Source: Enterovibrio nigricans DSM 22720
GTDB taxonomy: Bacteria; Pseudomonadota; Gammaproteobacteria; Enterobacterales; Vibrionaceae
Direction of reading: 5' to 3'
DNA length: 33,678 bases
Assembly: GCF_900167155.1 (NCBI RefSeq)
Contig: NZ_FUXU01000050.1
Coordinates: 1 to 33,678 of the forward strand
Shown here: piece by piece, positions 24,480 to 32,651 of the stretch
How the letters are laid out: each line of letters opens with the position of its first letter
Position numbering within the stretch: the stretch's first letter is position 1
Notes under the pieces: model-generated
Database searches by the model: none
The model's input: only the letters and a program-made list of their open reading frames with translations
What the model was told of the DNA's origin: nothing
Program-made: the position numbers and the translations under genes

Positions 24480-26594
24480 ATGATAACCAAAAAATTGAGT
24501 AGCGCGCCATTTTCACTGTTTAATCCTTATAAGCTTGAAGCAGTGACACGTTCTTTACGCGCAATGCGTGATGGAATGCTATGGCTCGTGCCATGCCTTG
24601 TTGTGTCGAGTATTCTAGGCTTTGCCGCGAGCATGCTTGAGTTCTTAGAGGTCGATGCGCCCGTTTTTATTCATGAATTGAATTTACTAAGGCTGTCTCT
24701 AACGTCGTTATATCCTTACTTGTTTTCAGCCAACATCAGCATGATGCTCGCCATTCAGTGGCGATTACCTCGGCCTCCAATTGCTGTTCTTTGTATCTCT
24801 TACGTCGCGGTAGCTGAAAAAGTCCTTGGCTATGAAAGCCATTTGTCTTCCATCATGCTGACTTTTATAGGACTGACGCTCCCTCTTTATGCTGTCCCTC
24901 TGCTGTCAAAACTTAAAAAGCAAAAATGGGCGAGATTGGTTGAAAGTGAGGTATCAGGCAAGCTGGTGAAGGATTCGATGAATCTTATCGTTCCTGGTGT
25001 GATTGTCACCTTGGTCGTGATGATAATCACCAAGTTCCTCGCCATTAGTGACACTTGGTTTGATTCAGCGGCGATACTGCAAGGTTTTAACCCGGCCAAT
25101 GAACCTTATACAGTCGGTGCGATATTTTCGATTCTCAACTCTTTTCTTTGGTTTTTAGGTATCCACGGATATTACGCACTGACACCGATAGTGCAGCCAC
25201 TGATAGATGTGCTTGATATCAATCGGCAGATTTACAACGCGGGTGGAACCCCCAGCAATATCATGAATATTTCGACCTTGTCGTCATTCATGTTCGTCGG
25301 TGGTTCGGGTGCAACATTGGGGTTGTCGCTAGCACTCATATTGTTTTCAAAAGATAAAGTGATGCGGGTGATAGCAATCACAAGCGTTCCCTTAGGCCTG
25401 TTTAACATCAATGAAATTCTGATGTTCGGCTTGCCCGTCATTTTTAATCTTCGACTTCTTTTGCCCTTTGTTATTGCACCTCTTACTAACATGTTCATCA
25501 GCGTGACGGTGATGAAGCTGGGCCTTGTCGCTATATCCGTCGTGATGGCACCGATAACAAGTCCACTGATATTGAATGCCTTTATATCCACTGGGGGTGA
25601 CAGCAGAGCGGTTGTTTTACAGCTCGTGTTAGTGGTGTTAAGCACGCTTATTTATTGGCCATTCGTTCGATTGCTGGACAAGCATGTGAAGACGCGTGAT
25701 CTTTATATCCCTTCTCTTGACACGACCTTCACCCGCCGAGAAGAAGAGGCATATATTCTTGCTGTGGATCCCGTGACGGAATCTCTCAAGAAAATACGAG
25801 AGATAGAAGGTGTTCAAAAGCAGTTAGAGGCGCTTGCAACACGGGAGTTTTACTTAGAATATCAGCCTCAGGTTTCTGGAAAAACGCGTCAAGTCGTGGG
25901 GGCGGAAGCCTTAATCCGGTTACGAGACAGCTATGGTAACGTGGAATCCCCCGCGAGTTTTTTGCCTGTTTTTGAAAAAGCACATTTGATGACTGACATT
26001 GACATATGGGTGATCCGCCAGTCAGTTGAGCAAAGTAAAAAATGGATTGAGCAAGGTTTCTACATGCCAATCAGCGTAAATATTACCAGCCACACACTGA
26101 CGGACATGACGGTGATGGAAGAGGTGATTGCGCTGGTGTCAGAAATACCGGGCCTTATCCATTTTGAAATCACGGAAGAGTCGTTACTTGAAAAGGAATC
26201 ACTTGTTGATTCGTCCATAACTCGCCTGCACGAAGCGGGTTCACCTGTTCATATTGATGACTTTGGTACGGGATACAGTTCGTTGAGTTATTTAAACCGC
26301 TTCGACATTGATGCGATTAAAATCGACAGAAGTTTTGTACTGGCGCTATCAACTGAGCGTGGTAAACAAGTGTTCTATAGCTTGGTGGGTATTGCGAAGC
26401 AGTTGGGTATGAATATCATCGTTGAAGGCGTAGAGACCGCGGAACAATTTAATATCGTAATCCGTGAAACGGATGCTGTTGTTCAAGGTTGGTACTTCAG
26501 TAAATCCATTTCGGCGAAAGATTTTAAAACGTATGCGTTGCAAAAAAGCGCACTTTCGTTAAAACCAACGAAAGGTTCACTGGAGCGGATTTGA
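24480..26594 (+). CDS. PTS EIIC-like sensor/transporter fused to EAL phosphodiesterase
   Basis: A 704-residue inner-membrane fusion. Residues 1-410 are a PTS EIIC domain of the lactose/cellobiose (chitobiose) type with about ten membrane segments. FLWFLGIHGYYALTPIVQPL, NAGGTPSNIMNIST, FMFVGGSGATLGL and FNINEILMFGLPVIFN are its typical pieces. A linker (TRREEEAYILAVDPVTESLKK) leads to an EAL domain at about 450-690 that should cleave c-di-GMP. The metal and catalytic residues are all present: Glu476 (EALIRL), Asn in SVNITSH, Glu563 (EITEES), Asp593-Asp594 (DDFGTGYSS), Lys614, Glu649 (EGVET) and Gln669. No EIIA or EIIB lies nearby, so it may sense a sugar rather than import it. It ends at a terminator facing the TRAP-type gene. 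Confidence 0.9.
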   Translation: MITKKLSSAPFSLFNPYKLEAVTRSLRAMRDGMLWLVPCLVVSSILGFAASMLEFLEVDAPVFIHELNLLRLSLTSLYPYLFSANISMMLAIQWRLPRPPIAVLCISYVAVAEKVLGYESHLSSIMLTFIGLTLPLYAVPLLSKLKKQKWARLVESEVSGKLVKDSMNLIVPGVIVTLVVMIITKFLAISDTWFDSAAILQGFNPANEPYTVGAIFSILNSFLWFLGIHGYYALTPIVQPLIDVLDINRQIYNAGGTPSNIMNISTLSSFMFVGGSGATLGLSLALILFSKDKVMRVIAITSVPLGLFNINEILMFGLPVIFNLRLLLPFVIAPLTNMFISVTVMKLGLVAISVVMAPITSPLILNAFISTGGDSRAVVLQLVLVVLSTLIYWPFVRLLDKHVKTRDLYIPSLDTTFTRREEEAYILAVDPVTESLKKIREIEGVQKQLEALATREFYLEYQPQVSGKTRQVVGAEALIRLRDSYGNVESPASFLPVFEKAHLMTDIDIWVIRQSVEQSKKWIEQGFYMPISVNITSHTLTDMTVMEEVIALVSEIPGLIHFEITEESLLEKESLVDSSITRLHEAGSPVHIDDFGTGYSSLSYLNRFDIDAIKIDRSFVLALSTERGKQVFYSLVGIAKQLGMNIIVEGVETAEQFNIVIRETDAVVQGWYFSKSISAKDFKTYALQKSALSLKPTKGSLERI

Positions 26595-26598
26595 CAGT

Positions 26599-26617
26599 GA
26601 GGGGATGACCCCTCTTT
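26599..26617 (+). terminator. Terminator of the EIIC-EAL gene
   Basis: A 6-bp stem GAGGGG/CCCCTC with loop ATGA is followed by TTTACTTTT, immediately behind the stop codon. Confidence 0.6.
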
Positions 26618-27650
26618 ACTTTTGCGCCGAGAAGGCTTTTTCTAACGACATTAGCAGACGCTTCCCGTTCTCTCCGCTTTCTTCTATGTAGGTACGTCTT
26701 ACTGGGGCTGCCAGTTTTTTAAATCTACTTCGCTCACGCTGGGTCAGGTGTACCAAGATCATGTCTGGCTTGTAGTATTTGATTTTCTTCAGTTGCGCCG
26801 CATTCAATGTCGTTTGGTGCTGGTAAATAAATTCAGACATCTCACTAAATGTGTCTCTCAATATCTCCTTTTCGTGTTTGGTTAGCGAAAGATACCATGC
26901 TTGGTTGGCGAGCACAGAGGTGGTAAACCTTTGCTGTCCTGCCCAAATCAGATAGTCCGTAACTTCATAAAATTTCATTTCTTCAATGGCAAATAGAGGG
27001 TTTACCTGACCGTCAATGATGGAGGATTGTAATGCACCGTAAATTTGCGAATAGGGAAGTGGTACCGGTTCTGCCCCGAAAAGCGTGTAGGTCTGCCTTA
27101 TAAGGGGCGCGTTCATTACGCGCATTTTAAACCCCCTAAAATCACGAGGATGACGGATCAATTTATTCGTAGACCACACCATTTCACCTTCTAAATACAA
27201 GGTCATCAACCGAAGGTTGTTGTCTATCAGTGCGTCTCCAATGATTTCATAAATGACTTTGGTGTCATGAAGCACACGTTGATTAATGCGGTCATCCATT
27301 GAAAACAAATACGGTATGGTGAAAACCTGAATTTCTGGAATTAAATCTCCCAGAATGCCGGTAGAGGCATTGGTCATCTGCAACGTGCCGTTTGCGGTGA
27401 GTGCAGTAAGATCTTCTGATTCACCTAGGGTGCCATAAGAGTAAATATCAATGGTTATCGCACCGTTAGACTTGGTTTCTATCGTTCTTTTGAACTCCTG
27501 AGCGTAGACGTCTTGCACAGAACCCTCGATTTCTTCCAATCCAAACCGCCAAATTTTAGTTTCTTCCTCATTGGCTATCAGTCGGTTGGCCCATAGCACG
27601 ACAAGTAAAATGCCAAAAACAGTGAAAGTATTGCGGCGAGTGCTCGACAT
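26616..27650 (-). CDS. Orphan TRAP-type substrate-binding protein (DctP-like)
   Basis: A 344-residue periplasmic protein. An N-terminal hydrophobic signal (FTVFGILLVVLWANRLIANEE) is followed by a DctP-family fold. Its marks are FGLEEIEGSVQDVYAQEFKRTIETKSNGAITIDIYSYGTLGESEDL, then MTNASTGILGDLIPEIQVFTIPYLF, the ligand region RGFKMRVMNAPLI with its conserved Arg, and YGALQSSIIDGQVNPLF. Ligands of the family are C4-dicarboxylates, sialic acid and other organic acids. The membrane partners DctQ and DctM are not adjacent, so it may feed a distant transporter or a sensor. AAGGA lies upstream of the ATG. It faces the EIIC-EAL gene tail to tail, 21 bases apart. Confidence 0.85.
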   Translation of the reverse strand: MSSTRRNTFTVFGILLVVLWANRLIANEEETKIWRFGLEEIEGSVQDVYAQEFKRTIETKSNGAITIDIYSYGTLGESEDLTALTANGTLQMTNASTGILGDLIPEIQVFTIPYLFSMDDRINQRVLHDTKVIYEIIGDALIDNNLRLMTLYLEGEMVWSTNKLIRHPRDFRGFKMRVMNAPLIRQTYTLFGAEPVPLPYSQIYGALQSSIIDGQVNPLFAIEEMKFYEVTDYLIWAGQQRFTTSVLANQAWYLSLTKHEKEILRDTFSEMSEFIYQHQTTLNAAQLKKIKYYKPDMILVHLTQRERSRFKKLAAPVRRTYIEESGENGKRLLMSLEKAFSAQK

Positions 27651-27953
27651 ATTGCGCAGTCCTTTTTTGCGTCGATTTGTTGTATCAGTAGCGTTCGGCC
27701 TGAGAATTTGTTTCTTGGGTCAGGCCAACGAGGTAAAGCGTAGCTGAACCGAAAAGAGTGATGTTGTCAGAGTTTTGATTTTGAAAGTAAGTAATGTTGC
27801 GTTGTGGTTATGAGTCAGGCTTGCAAATTGACAAAAAATGTTGTCAATCCAATGGAGTGTTTTAACAGAATTTTCCATGATGAGGTTGGGATATTTCATA
27901 ATAAAAATAAAGTGAAATCCCACCTATCTATTTCTCGAATAAGGAAATTCAAC
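27651..27953. other. Intergenic region between TRAP-type gene and chitinase
   Basis: About 300 bases with the divergent promoters. The long open frame running into the chitinase from 27804 is probably untranslated leader. Apart from the inverted repeat at 27827-27848, nothing else was recognised. Confidence 0.5.
27827..27848. promoter_or_regulatory. Inverted repeat upstream of the chitinase gene
   Basis: ATTGACA-N8-TGTCAAT, 7-bp perfect arms, about 105 bases before the chitinase ATG. The left arm reads TTGACA and could be a -35, but no good -10 follows at 16-18 bases. A dimeric regulator site is the likelier reading. Confidence 0.4.
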
Positions 27954-30497
27954 ATGCACAAACCCATCATACTTTCAGCGGTTACGTTGAGTATCGCGGC
28001 GGCATTTCCGTCTTGGGCAGTGGATTGCACATCATTGCCAACCTGGGAGCAATCTGGGGTTTACACAAGCGGAGAAGAGGTTGCTTATCTCGGAGAAGCC
28101 TACAAAGCCAACTGGTGGACATCGGGTAATAATCCTGCTGACCATTCGGGTCAATGGCAAGAATGGCAGGCATTAGGACAATGTTCTATTACCGGAAATC
28201 AACCACCCACTGTTAACGTCACCTCTCCTTTAAATAATGCGCAATTAACCGACGGGAACCTTATTGAACTTGCAGCAGATGCAGCAGATGTTGACGGTTC
28301 AGTGAGTGATGTGGAATTCCTTGCCAATGGTATTAGCCTTGGCGTTGTGACGAAAGCACCGTTCACTCTAAATTGGATGGCGACGACTGGAGATTACGTT
28401 ATCTCTGCGGTTGTTACGGATAACGAAGGCGCAACGGCAACGTCCACGGTTAATGTTAGCGTTGTTCCTACCGATGTAGCCTCTCCGCCAGAAGCGACAC
28501 TGCTAAATCCAACCGCACAATCGCAAATAAAAGCGGGCGAAGATGTGTTGATTCAAGCCTCGGCAACGGACGCTGATGGTGTGGTTTCACGTGTTGAGTT
28601 TTACGTAGATAACGCGATTGTCGGTCATGATGACACAGCACCGTATGACGTTGTATGGACCGCAATGAAAGGGCTGAGAACGTTCAAAGCAAAGGCCATT
28701 GATCAAGATGGACTATCTGGCTGGACAGGTGAGGTATCAGTCAATGTCGCAGGCGAATCCGTGGGCGGAGGTTGCGCGGGTGTGCCGGTTTATCAAGCAG
28801 GAACCCGCTATGCCGCTGGTGATATTGTTCAGAACGGAAATTACAAATACCAATGTGATGTTGCAGGGTGGTGTTCCTCGGATGCAGCATGGGCGTACGA
28901 GCCGAACAATGGTGCGCATTGGCAAGATGCATGGACGGAATTAGGTATTTGCGCGATTGTGCCAACAGTAACCTTTACCACTCCTACCAACAATGCAACG
29001 CTACTTTCGGGTAGCACGGTTTCATTGGCTGTTGACGCAACGGATGCTGATGGTTCTGTCACTGGCGTTGAGTTCTTCGCAGATGAGCAAAGCTTAGGAA
29101 CTGATTCGAGTGCACCTTATGCCATAAACTGGCTGGCCAGCGGCGTGGGGAATACTAACCTTCGTGCGGTTGCAATTGACAATGAAGGCAACACAGGATC
29201 AGATGCTGTGTTGGTCAGTATCAGCGACCAGCCAGTGGTGGCTACACTCACGTCGCCTGCGTCTGGTTCAAGTGTGGGACTTGGCAAAGCAATCCAGTTA
29301 GAAGCGGATGCAGATTCCTTCACAGGTGCGATTGCAAAAGTTGATTTCGCCGTTGATGGCGTTGTCGTCGCGACGGATACAACGTCGCCGTACAGTGTAA
29401 GTTGGACGCCGGGAGCAATTGGCAGTTATGTGGTGTCTGCGATCGCAACCGATGATTCGGGCCTAACAGCAACAACAGATGGTGCAACTGTCAAAGTCTT
29501 TGAGCAGTCTGCGGTTAAGCACAAGCTTGTTGGATACTGGCATAACTTCGTTAATGGTGCGGGTTGCCCGATGAATCTCAGCGAAATGTCAAATGCCTGG
29601 GATATCATCGATATCGCATTTGCAGAAAACGACCGTGGTAGTGATGGCACGGTTCACTTCAACCTGTATGCAGGCGATATTCACAGTGACTGTGCACCGC
29701 TCGATCCACAACGCTTTAAGCAAGATATGGCGGCGTTGCAAGCGAAAGGGAAAGTGTTTGTTCTCTCTCTCGGAGGCGCGGAAGGTACCATCACACTTAA
29801 CACTGATACTGATGAAGCGAACTTTGTCGCAAGCTTAACCGATATCGTGAAAGAGTGGGGTTTTGATGGTTTAGACATCGACTTGGAAAGTGGCTCCAAC
29901 CTTCTCCATGGCTCGCAAATTCAGGCGCGTTTGCCAAGGGCGCTGAAACAAATCGAAATGAACATGGGTGGAGACATGTATTTGACCATGGCACCTGAGC
30001 ATCCATATGTTCACGGCGGTATGATTGCTTACAGTGGCATTTGGGGGGCCTACATTCCATTGATTGACGAATTGCGTGACACACTGGATTTACTGCACGT
30101 GCAATTGTACAACAATGGTGGTTTGCCTAACCCTTACCTTCCAGGTTCTGCCCCTGAAGGGTCTGTTGATATGATGGTTGCGCAATCTAAGATGTTGATT
30201 GAGGGCTTTGAGCTGGCAAACGGGCAGATGTTTGCACCACTTCGTGATGATCAGGTGACTATCGGCTTGCCGTCTGGGCCTAGCTCTGCTAATTCCGGTC
30301 AAGCACCAACCCAGAACATCCTTGATGCCTTGGATTGTTTAACGAAAGGTACCCGCTGTGGTTCAGTCGTACCCGCGTTTAACTATCCGAACTACGGGGG
30401 TGTTATGACGTGGTCTATCAATTGGGATCAGCATGATGGTTTCAACTTCTCAGGCCCTGTGGGTGACAAATTAAAAGCGATGAATGCAGGTCAATAA
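27954..30497 (+). CDS. Secreted modular GH18 chitinase
   Basis: An 847-residue chitinase. Signal peptide 1-23 ends at PSWAVD. A CBM5/12-type chitin-binding module is at about 25-77 (CTSLPTWEQSGVYTSGEEV, NWWTSGNNP, WQALGQC). Two Ig/PKD-like modules follow at about 83-166 and 178-263, each with a SPLNNAQL or NPTAQSQI start and an ATDADGxVxxVEFYVD core. A second, longer chitin-binding module is at 274-333 (CAGVPVYQAGTRYAAGDIV...WTELGIC), then two more Ig-like modules to about 515. The GH18 barrel is about 520-845 (HKLVGYWHNFVNGAG). The catalytic motif DGLDIDLE is at 638-645 with Glu645 as acid. The start is ATG 27954 behind AAGGAAA; the open frame extends to 27804. A strong terminator follows. 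It should act outside the cell together with the GH20 enzyme. Confidence 0.93.
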   Translation: MHKPIILSAVTLSIAAAFPSWAVDCTSLPTWEQSGVYTSGEEVAYLGEAYKANWWTSGNNPADHSGQWQEWQALGQCSITGNQPPTVNVTSPLNNAQLTDGNLIELAADAADVDGSVSDVEFLANGISLGVVTKAPFTLNWMATTGDYVISAVVTDNEGATATSTVNVSVVPTDVASPPEATLLNPTAQSQIKAGEDVLIQASATDADGVVSRVEFYVDNAIVGHDDTAPYDVVWTAMKGLRTFKAKAIDQDGLSGWTGEVSVNVAGESVGGGCAGVPVYQAGTRYAAGDIVQNGNYKYQCDVAGWCSSDAAWAYEPNNGAHWQDAWTELGICAIVPTVTFTTPTNNATLLSGSTVSLAVDATDADGSVTGVEFFADEQSLGTDSSAPYAINWLASGVGNTNLRAVAIDNEGNTGSDAVLVSISDQPVVATLTSPASGSSVGLGKAIQLEADADSFTGAIAKVDFAVDGVVVATDTTSPYSVSWTPGAIGSYVVSAIATDDSGLTATTDGATVKVFEQSAVKHKLVGYWHNFVNGAGCPMNLSEMSNAWDIIDIAFAENDRGSDGTVHFNLYAGDIHSDCAPLDPQRFKQDMAALQAKGKVFVLSLGGAEGTITLNTDTDEANFVASLTDIVKEWGFDGLDIDLESGSNLLHGSQIQARLPRALKQIEMNMGGDMYLTMAPEHPYVHGGMIAYSGIWGAYIPLIDELRDTLDLLHVQLYNNGGLPNPYLPGSAPEGSVDMMVAQSKMLIEGFELANGQMFAPLRDDQVTIGLPSGPSSANSGQAPTQNILDALDCLTKGTRCGSVVPAFNYPNYGGVMTWSINWDQHDGFNFSGPVGDKLKAMNAGQ

Positions 30498-30515
30498 CGC
30501 CTGAACATCGCATTG

Positions 30516-30545
30516 AAACGGGAGCTTTCGCTCCCGTTTTTTCTT
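30516..30545 (+). terminator. Rho-independent terminator of the chitinase gene
   Basis: A 10-bp perfect stem AAACGGGAGC/GCTCCCGTTT with loop TTTC, followed by a T-rich tail. Confidence 0.93.
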
Positions 30546-30662
30546 TCCTGCTGCTTACTTTGAGACAGTTGTCTTGTCATCCATATTTCTAGACTTAATC
30601 CTCTGAACCTTTTTCAGGTTCGATTTCAATTCGGCTGATTATAGTCGTTGAGGCTGGGTGGT

Positions 30663-31751
30663 ATGAAAGCAGACATACATCAACTGATCGCTTCTATTTA
30701 CGGAAGTGCGGCTAGCGGAAATTGGATGCCTGCTCTGGAAAAACTAGAAAAGGAGCTGGGTGCCAACCGGTGTATTCTCGGCAGCTTCAATCCCCAAAGC
30801 CTCACGCCTAACTCGCTGCATATCACTGACTTGCCGCCAGTTTTGGCATCATTTCAAGACGCTTTTGTTCACGACCCAATATATAAGCATGCAGCGGAAA
30901 TTCCACCTACCGAAGTGATGGTTTTAAATTCAGTCCAAAATCAAGCACCTTTCAAAGGGAGCTGGTTTTTCAATGAGTATCATATTCCAGCGGATATTGG
31001 ACACATTATGGGAAGCAACTTTCTCCTTACAGACGACGAATATGCGTTTGTGGCGGTAAACCGCAGTTCGAAAATGCAAGGGTTTGATGAGGAGGAATTT
31101 CGCTTGTTGAGTGGTCTTATTTCTCATTTTGTTAACGCCTTCGAGATCTACGATCAGAACCGCCAACACTTACAAAATAAAGCCATTTTTGACGCAATTT
31201 GTGAGTCATACAATTGCGGGGTAGGTGTGATAGATGAAAACGGATGTATCTTGTTTTCGAATGGATTGGCTGATGATATTTTCTGTGATTACAATGTGTT
31301 AAGTGTCAATGATGGCGTGATTAGTTCATCAAGTATCCCCATCAGAAGTAAGCTGGCGCAAGCATGTAGAGACATTGTTCACGCTGGTGTCTGTGCTTCT
31401 CAAGTTATCATTCCCATTGTGGCAAGTCAGAATGAGCCTGCTATGCAGATCCGTTTGTCTCCTCTTGTGTTAGATGATGATTTTCCAAGTCGTCTTAACG
31501 TTCGGGTATTGATGACGATAAAAGTCGCTGAAGACAATGCAATGGAGTATGTTTCTCAAACTTATGGTTTCACTAAGTCAGAAACGCGAGTGGCAGAATT
31601 ACTTGTTCAAGGGAATACGCTCCAAGAAATATCCGATACATTATTTCGTTCGCGAGAAACCATAAAGACGCACTTAAAAAACCTCATGATGAAAACAAAG
31701 ACACACACTCAAACTAAACTGATTAGCATGCTTTTACAACAAAGCGTCTAG
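30663..31751 (+). CDS. LuxR-type (GerE HTH) transcriptional regulator
   Basis: A 362-residue regulator. The C-terminal helix-turn-helix spans about 300-357 (YGFTKSETRVAELLVQGNTLQEISDTLFRSRETIKTHLKNLMMKT), the GerE type of LuxR proteins. The N-terminal 160 residues look GAF-like and a middle piece, GVGVIDENGCILFSNGLADDIF, is PAS-like. It has no receiver domain and no typical acyl-homoserine-lactone-binding pattern, so the signal is unknown. The start is taken at ATG 30663 behind GGGTGG; a TTG five codons upstream is open. It follows the chitinase but is separated from it by a terminator. A palindrome and a small transcription unit lie just downstream. Confidence 0.85.
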   Translation: MKADIHQLIASIYGSAASGNWMPALEKLEKELGANRCILGSFNPQSLTPNSLHITDLPPVLASFQDAFVHDPIYKHAAEIPPTEVMVLNSVQNQAPFKGSWFFNEYHIPADIGHIMGSNFLLTDDEYAFVAVNRSSKMQGFDEEEFRLLSGLISHFVNAFEIYDQNRQHLQNKAIFDAICESYNCGVGVIDENGCILFSNGLADDIFCDYNVLSVNDGVISSSSIPIRSKLAQACRDIVHAGVCASQVIIPIVASQNEPAMQIRLSPLVLDDDFPSRLNVRVLMTIKVAEDNAMEYVSQTYGFTKSETRVAELLVQGNTLQEISDTLFRSRETIKTHLKNLMMKTKTHTQTKLISMLLQQSV

Positions 31752-31842
31752 TTATTGTCCTTAAGTATTTTGTGGTTACGTTTTGACGTATTGCGCCAAT
31801 TCTAATTTCGTATACGCCTTTTTATCACCTCTCGCAACATAA

Positions 31843-31858
31843 TCCCCCAAATGGGGGA
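31843..31858. promoter_or_regulatory. Inverted repeat, possible LuxR-type regulator site
   Basis: TCCCCC-AAAT-GGGGGA, 6-bp perfect arms. It ends 5 bases before a TTGCCC hexamer and is centred about 47 bases before the estimated transcription start near 31898, a position used by activators. No T-run follows, so it is not a terminator. Confidence 0.5.
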
Positions 31859-31863
31859 GGACA

Positions 31864-31891
31864 TTGCCCAAATAAACGGCCAGAGTATAGG
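31864..31891 (+). promoter_or_regulatory. Candidate promoter of the small transcript
   Basis: TTGCCC at 31864-31869 and TATAGG at 31886-31891, spaced 16 bases. A moderate match, as expected for an activator-dependent promoter. Confidence 0.4.
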
Positions 31892-31897
31892 TAACAA

Positions 31898-32053
31898 ACA
31901 ACGAATAGTGGATGAACAACAAAACAGAACGTTCAACTATCTCGTTTGGTGTAATACCCCGGTGCTCACAGAAGCGTCGTCAGCGTAACAACAACGATTA
32001 TAAATGTGGCTAGGATCTACCTCCCACTTCTGGTTAGGTGGGAGGCTCTTTTT
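31898..32053 (+). ncRNA. Candidate small transcript (regulatory RNA or small mRNA)
   Basis: Bounded by a moderate promoter at 31864-31891 and a strong terminator at 32020-32053, giving about 155 nt. It contains a 33-codon frame at 31912-32013. That frame begins directly after a stop codon, starts MNNKTERSTISF and ends in a basic tail QKRRQRNNNDYKCG, with its TAG just before the terminator stem. The frame has no ribosome site, so an RNA function is at least as likely. No known family recognised. Confidence 0.35.
32020..32053 (+). terminator. Rho-independent terminator of the small transcript
   Basis: An 8-bp perfect stem CCTCCCAC/GTGGGAGG (32020-32027 with 32038-32045) is followed by CTCTTTTT. 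It overlaps the end of the DUF5680 gene on the other strand by two bases and has no T-run in that direction. Confidence 0.85.
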
Positions 32054-32522
32054 ATGCTTTGATCAAACCACCGTGATAATGCAATTCGTACATTTTCCTG
32101 CCTTCGAACTTAATCCATTCATACCCAGTAAAGCTGTCTACTGTCCCAGAGTTGGTATCATGATAGGTCCCCAGTGGCGTCTCGTTAACTGAGTCGCCGA
32201 GGAAGTGACCGGTTTCGTACAATTTTGAAAGGCTGTCTAAGACGACAATACCTGCTTTTTCTCCGTCGAACATCGAAGGTTCCAGAATCTTGCCATAATA
32301 ATTCATCGCCCAAATAGCCTGACTTTTAAAATACACGGTTTCCTGTCCTAGGAAATCGGTTCCCCCGAAATAGCTGTCGAGGTATTGGAATGGGCCATCT
32401 TGGAATTGAATGTCATGTGCGCCTAGCCGAGAAGGCAAACATTTAGGCGCCCTGGCAACGTATGAATTCGCTTTTGCTTTGACGATGAAAGCGTAAAGCA
32501 TGTCGGTAGTAAAACTATTCAT
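32052..32522 (-). CDS. DUF5680-type protein behind a LexA box
   Basis: A 156-residue cytoplasmic protein with the DUF5680 pattern: LYAFIVKAKANSYV near the start, a PSRLGAHDIQFQDGPFQYLDSYFGG core, QETVYFKSQAIWAMNYYG, and the end GYEWIKFEGRKMYELHYHGGLIK. The family has no assigned function. The start is ATG 32522 because AGGATG lies just upstream; the frame extends to 32546. A LexA box covers its likely -10, so it should be induced by DNA damage. It diverges from the 103-residue unknown. Confidence 0.8.
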   Translation of the reverse strand: MNSFTTDMLYAFIVKAKANSYVARAPKCLPSRLGAHDIQFQDGPFQYLDSYFGGTDFLGQETVYFKSQAIWAMNYYGKILEPSMFDGEKAGIVVLDSLSKLYETGHFLGDSVNETPLGTYHDTNSGTVDSFTGYEWIKFEGRKMYELHYHGGLIKA

Positions 32523-32553
32523 ATTTACATCCTGAAGAAAAAACACATTTTAA

Positions 32554-32569
32554 CTGTATATATAAACAG
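32554..32569. promoter_or_regulatory. LexA (SOS) box between DUF5680 gene and 103-residue ORF
   Basis: CTGTATATATAAACAG is a perfect CTGT-N8-ACAG site. The 20-base form AACTGTATATATAAACAGTA matches the E. coli consensus TACTGTATATATATACAGTA at 18 positions. It lies 31 bases upstream of the DUF5680 ATG and covers that gene's candidate -10. Confidence 0.9.
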
Positions 32570-32588
32570 TATTTGTGGTGTATGTCAT
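32560..32588 (-). promoter_or_regulatory. Candidate promoter of the DUF5680 gene
   Basis: On the minus strand ATGACA (32588-32583) and TTATAT (32565-32560) are spaced 17 bases. The -10 lies inside the LexA box, the classic arrangement for SOS repression. Confidence 0.55.
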
Positions 32589-32615
32589 ACTTCGCAACTT
32601 TTTGAAATTATTGTC

Positions 32616-32621
32616 TATAAT
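32616..32621 (+). promoter_or_regulatory. Candidate -10 element of the 103-residue ORF
   Basis: A perfect TATAAT 30 bases before the ATG at 32652. The -35 is poor. It is 46 bases from the LexA box, so direct LexA control in this direction is uncertain. Confidence 0.45.
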
Positions 32622-32651
32622 TTCGACATGTTTCATAAATGAGGCGCCTAC

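Noticed and set aside
3105-30497. GH20, EIIC-EAL and GH18 genes as one chitin-use cluster
   Set aside because: They are separated by many unrelated genes, lie on different strands and have their own terminators. They share a theme, not an operon.
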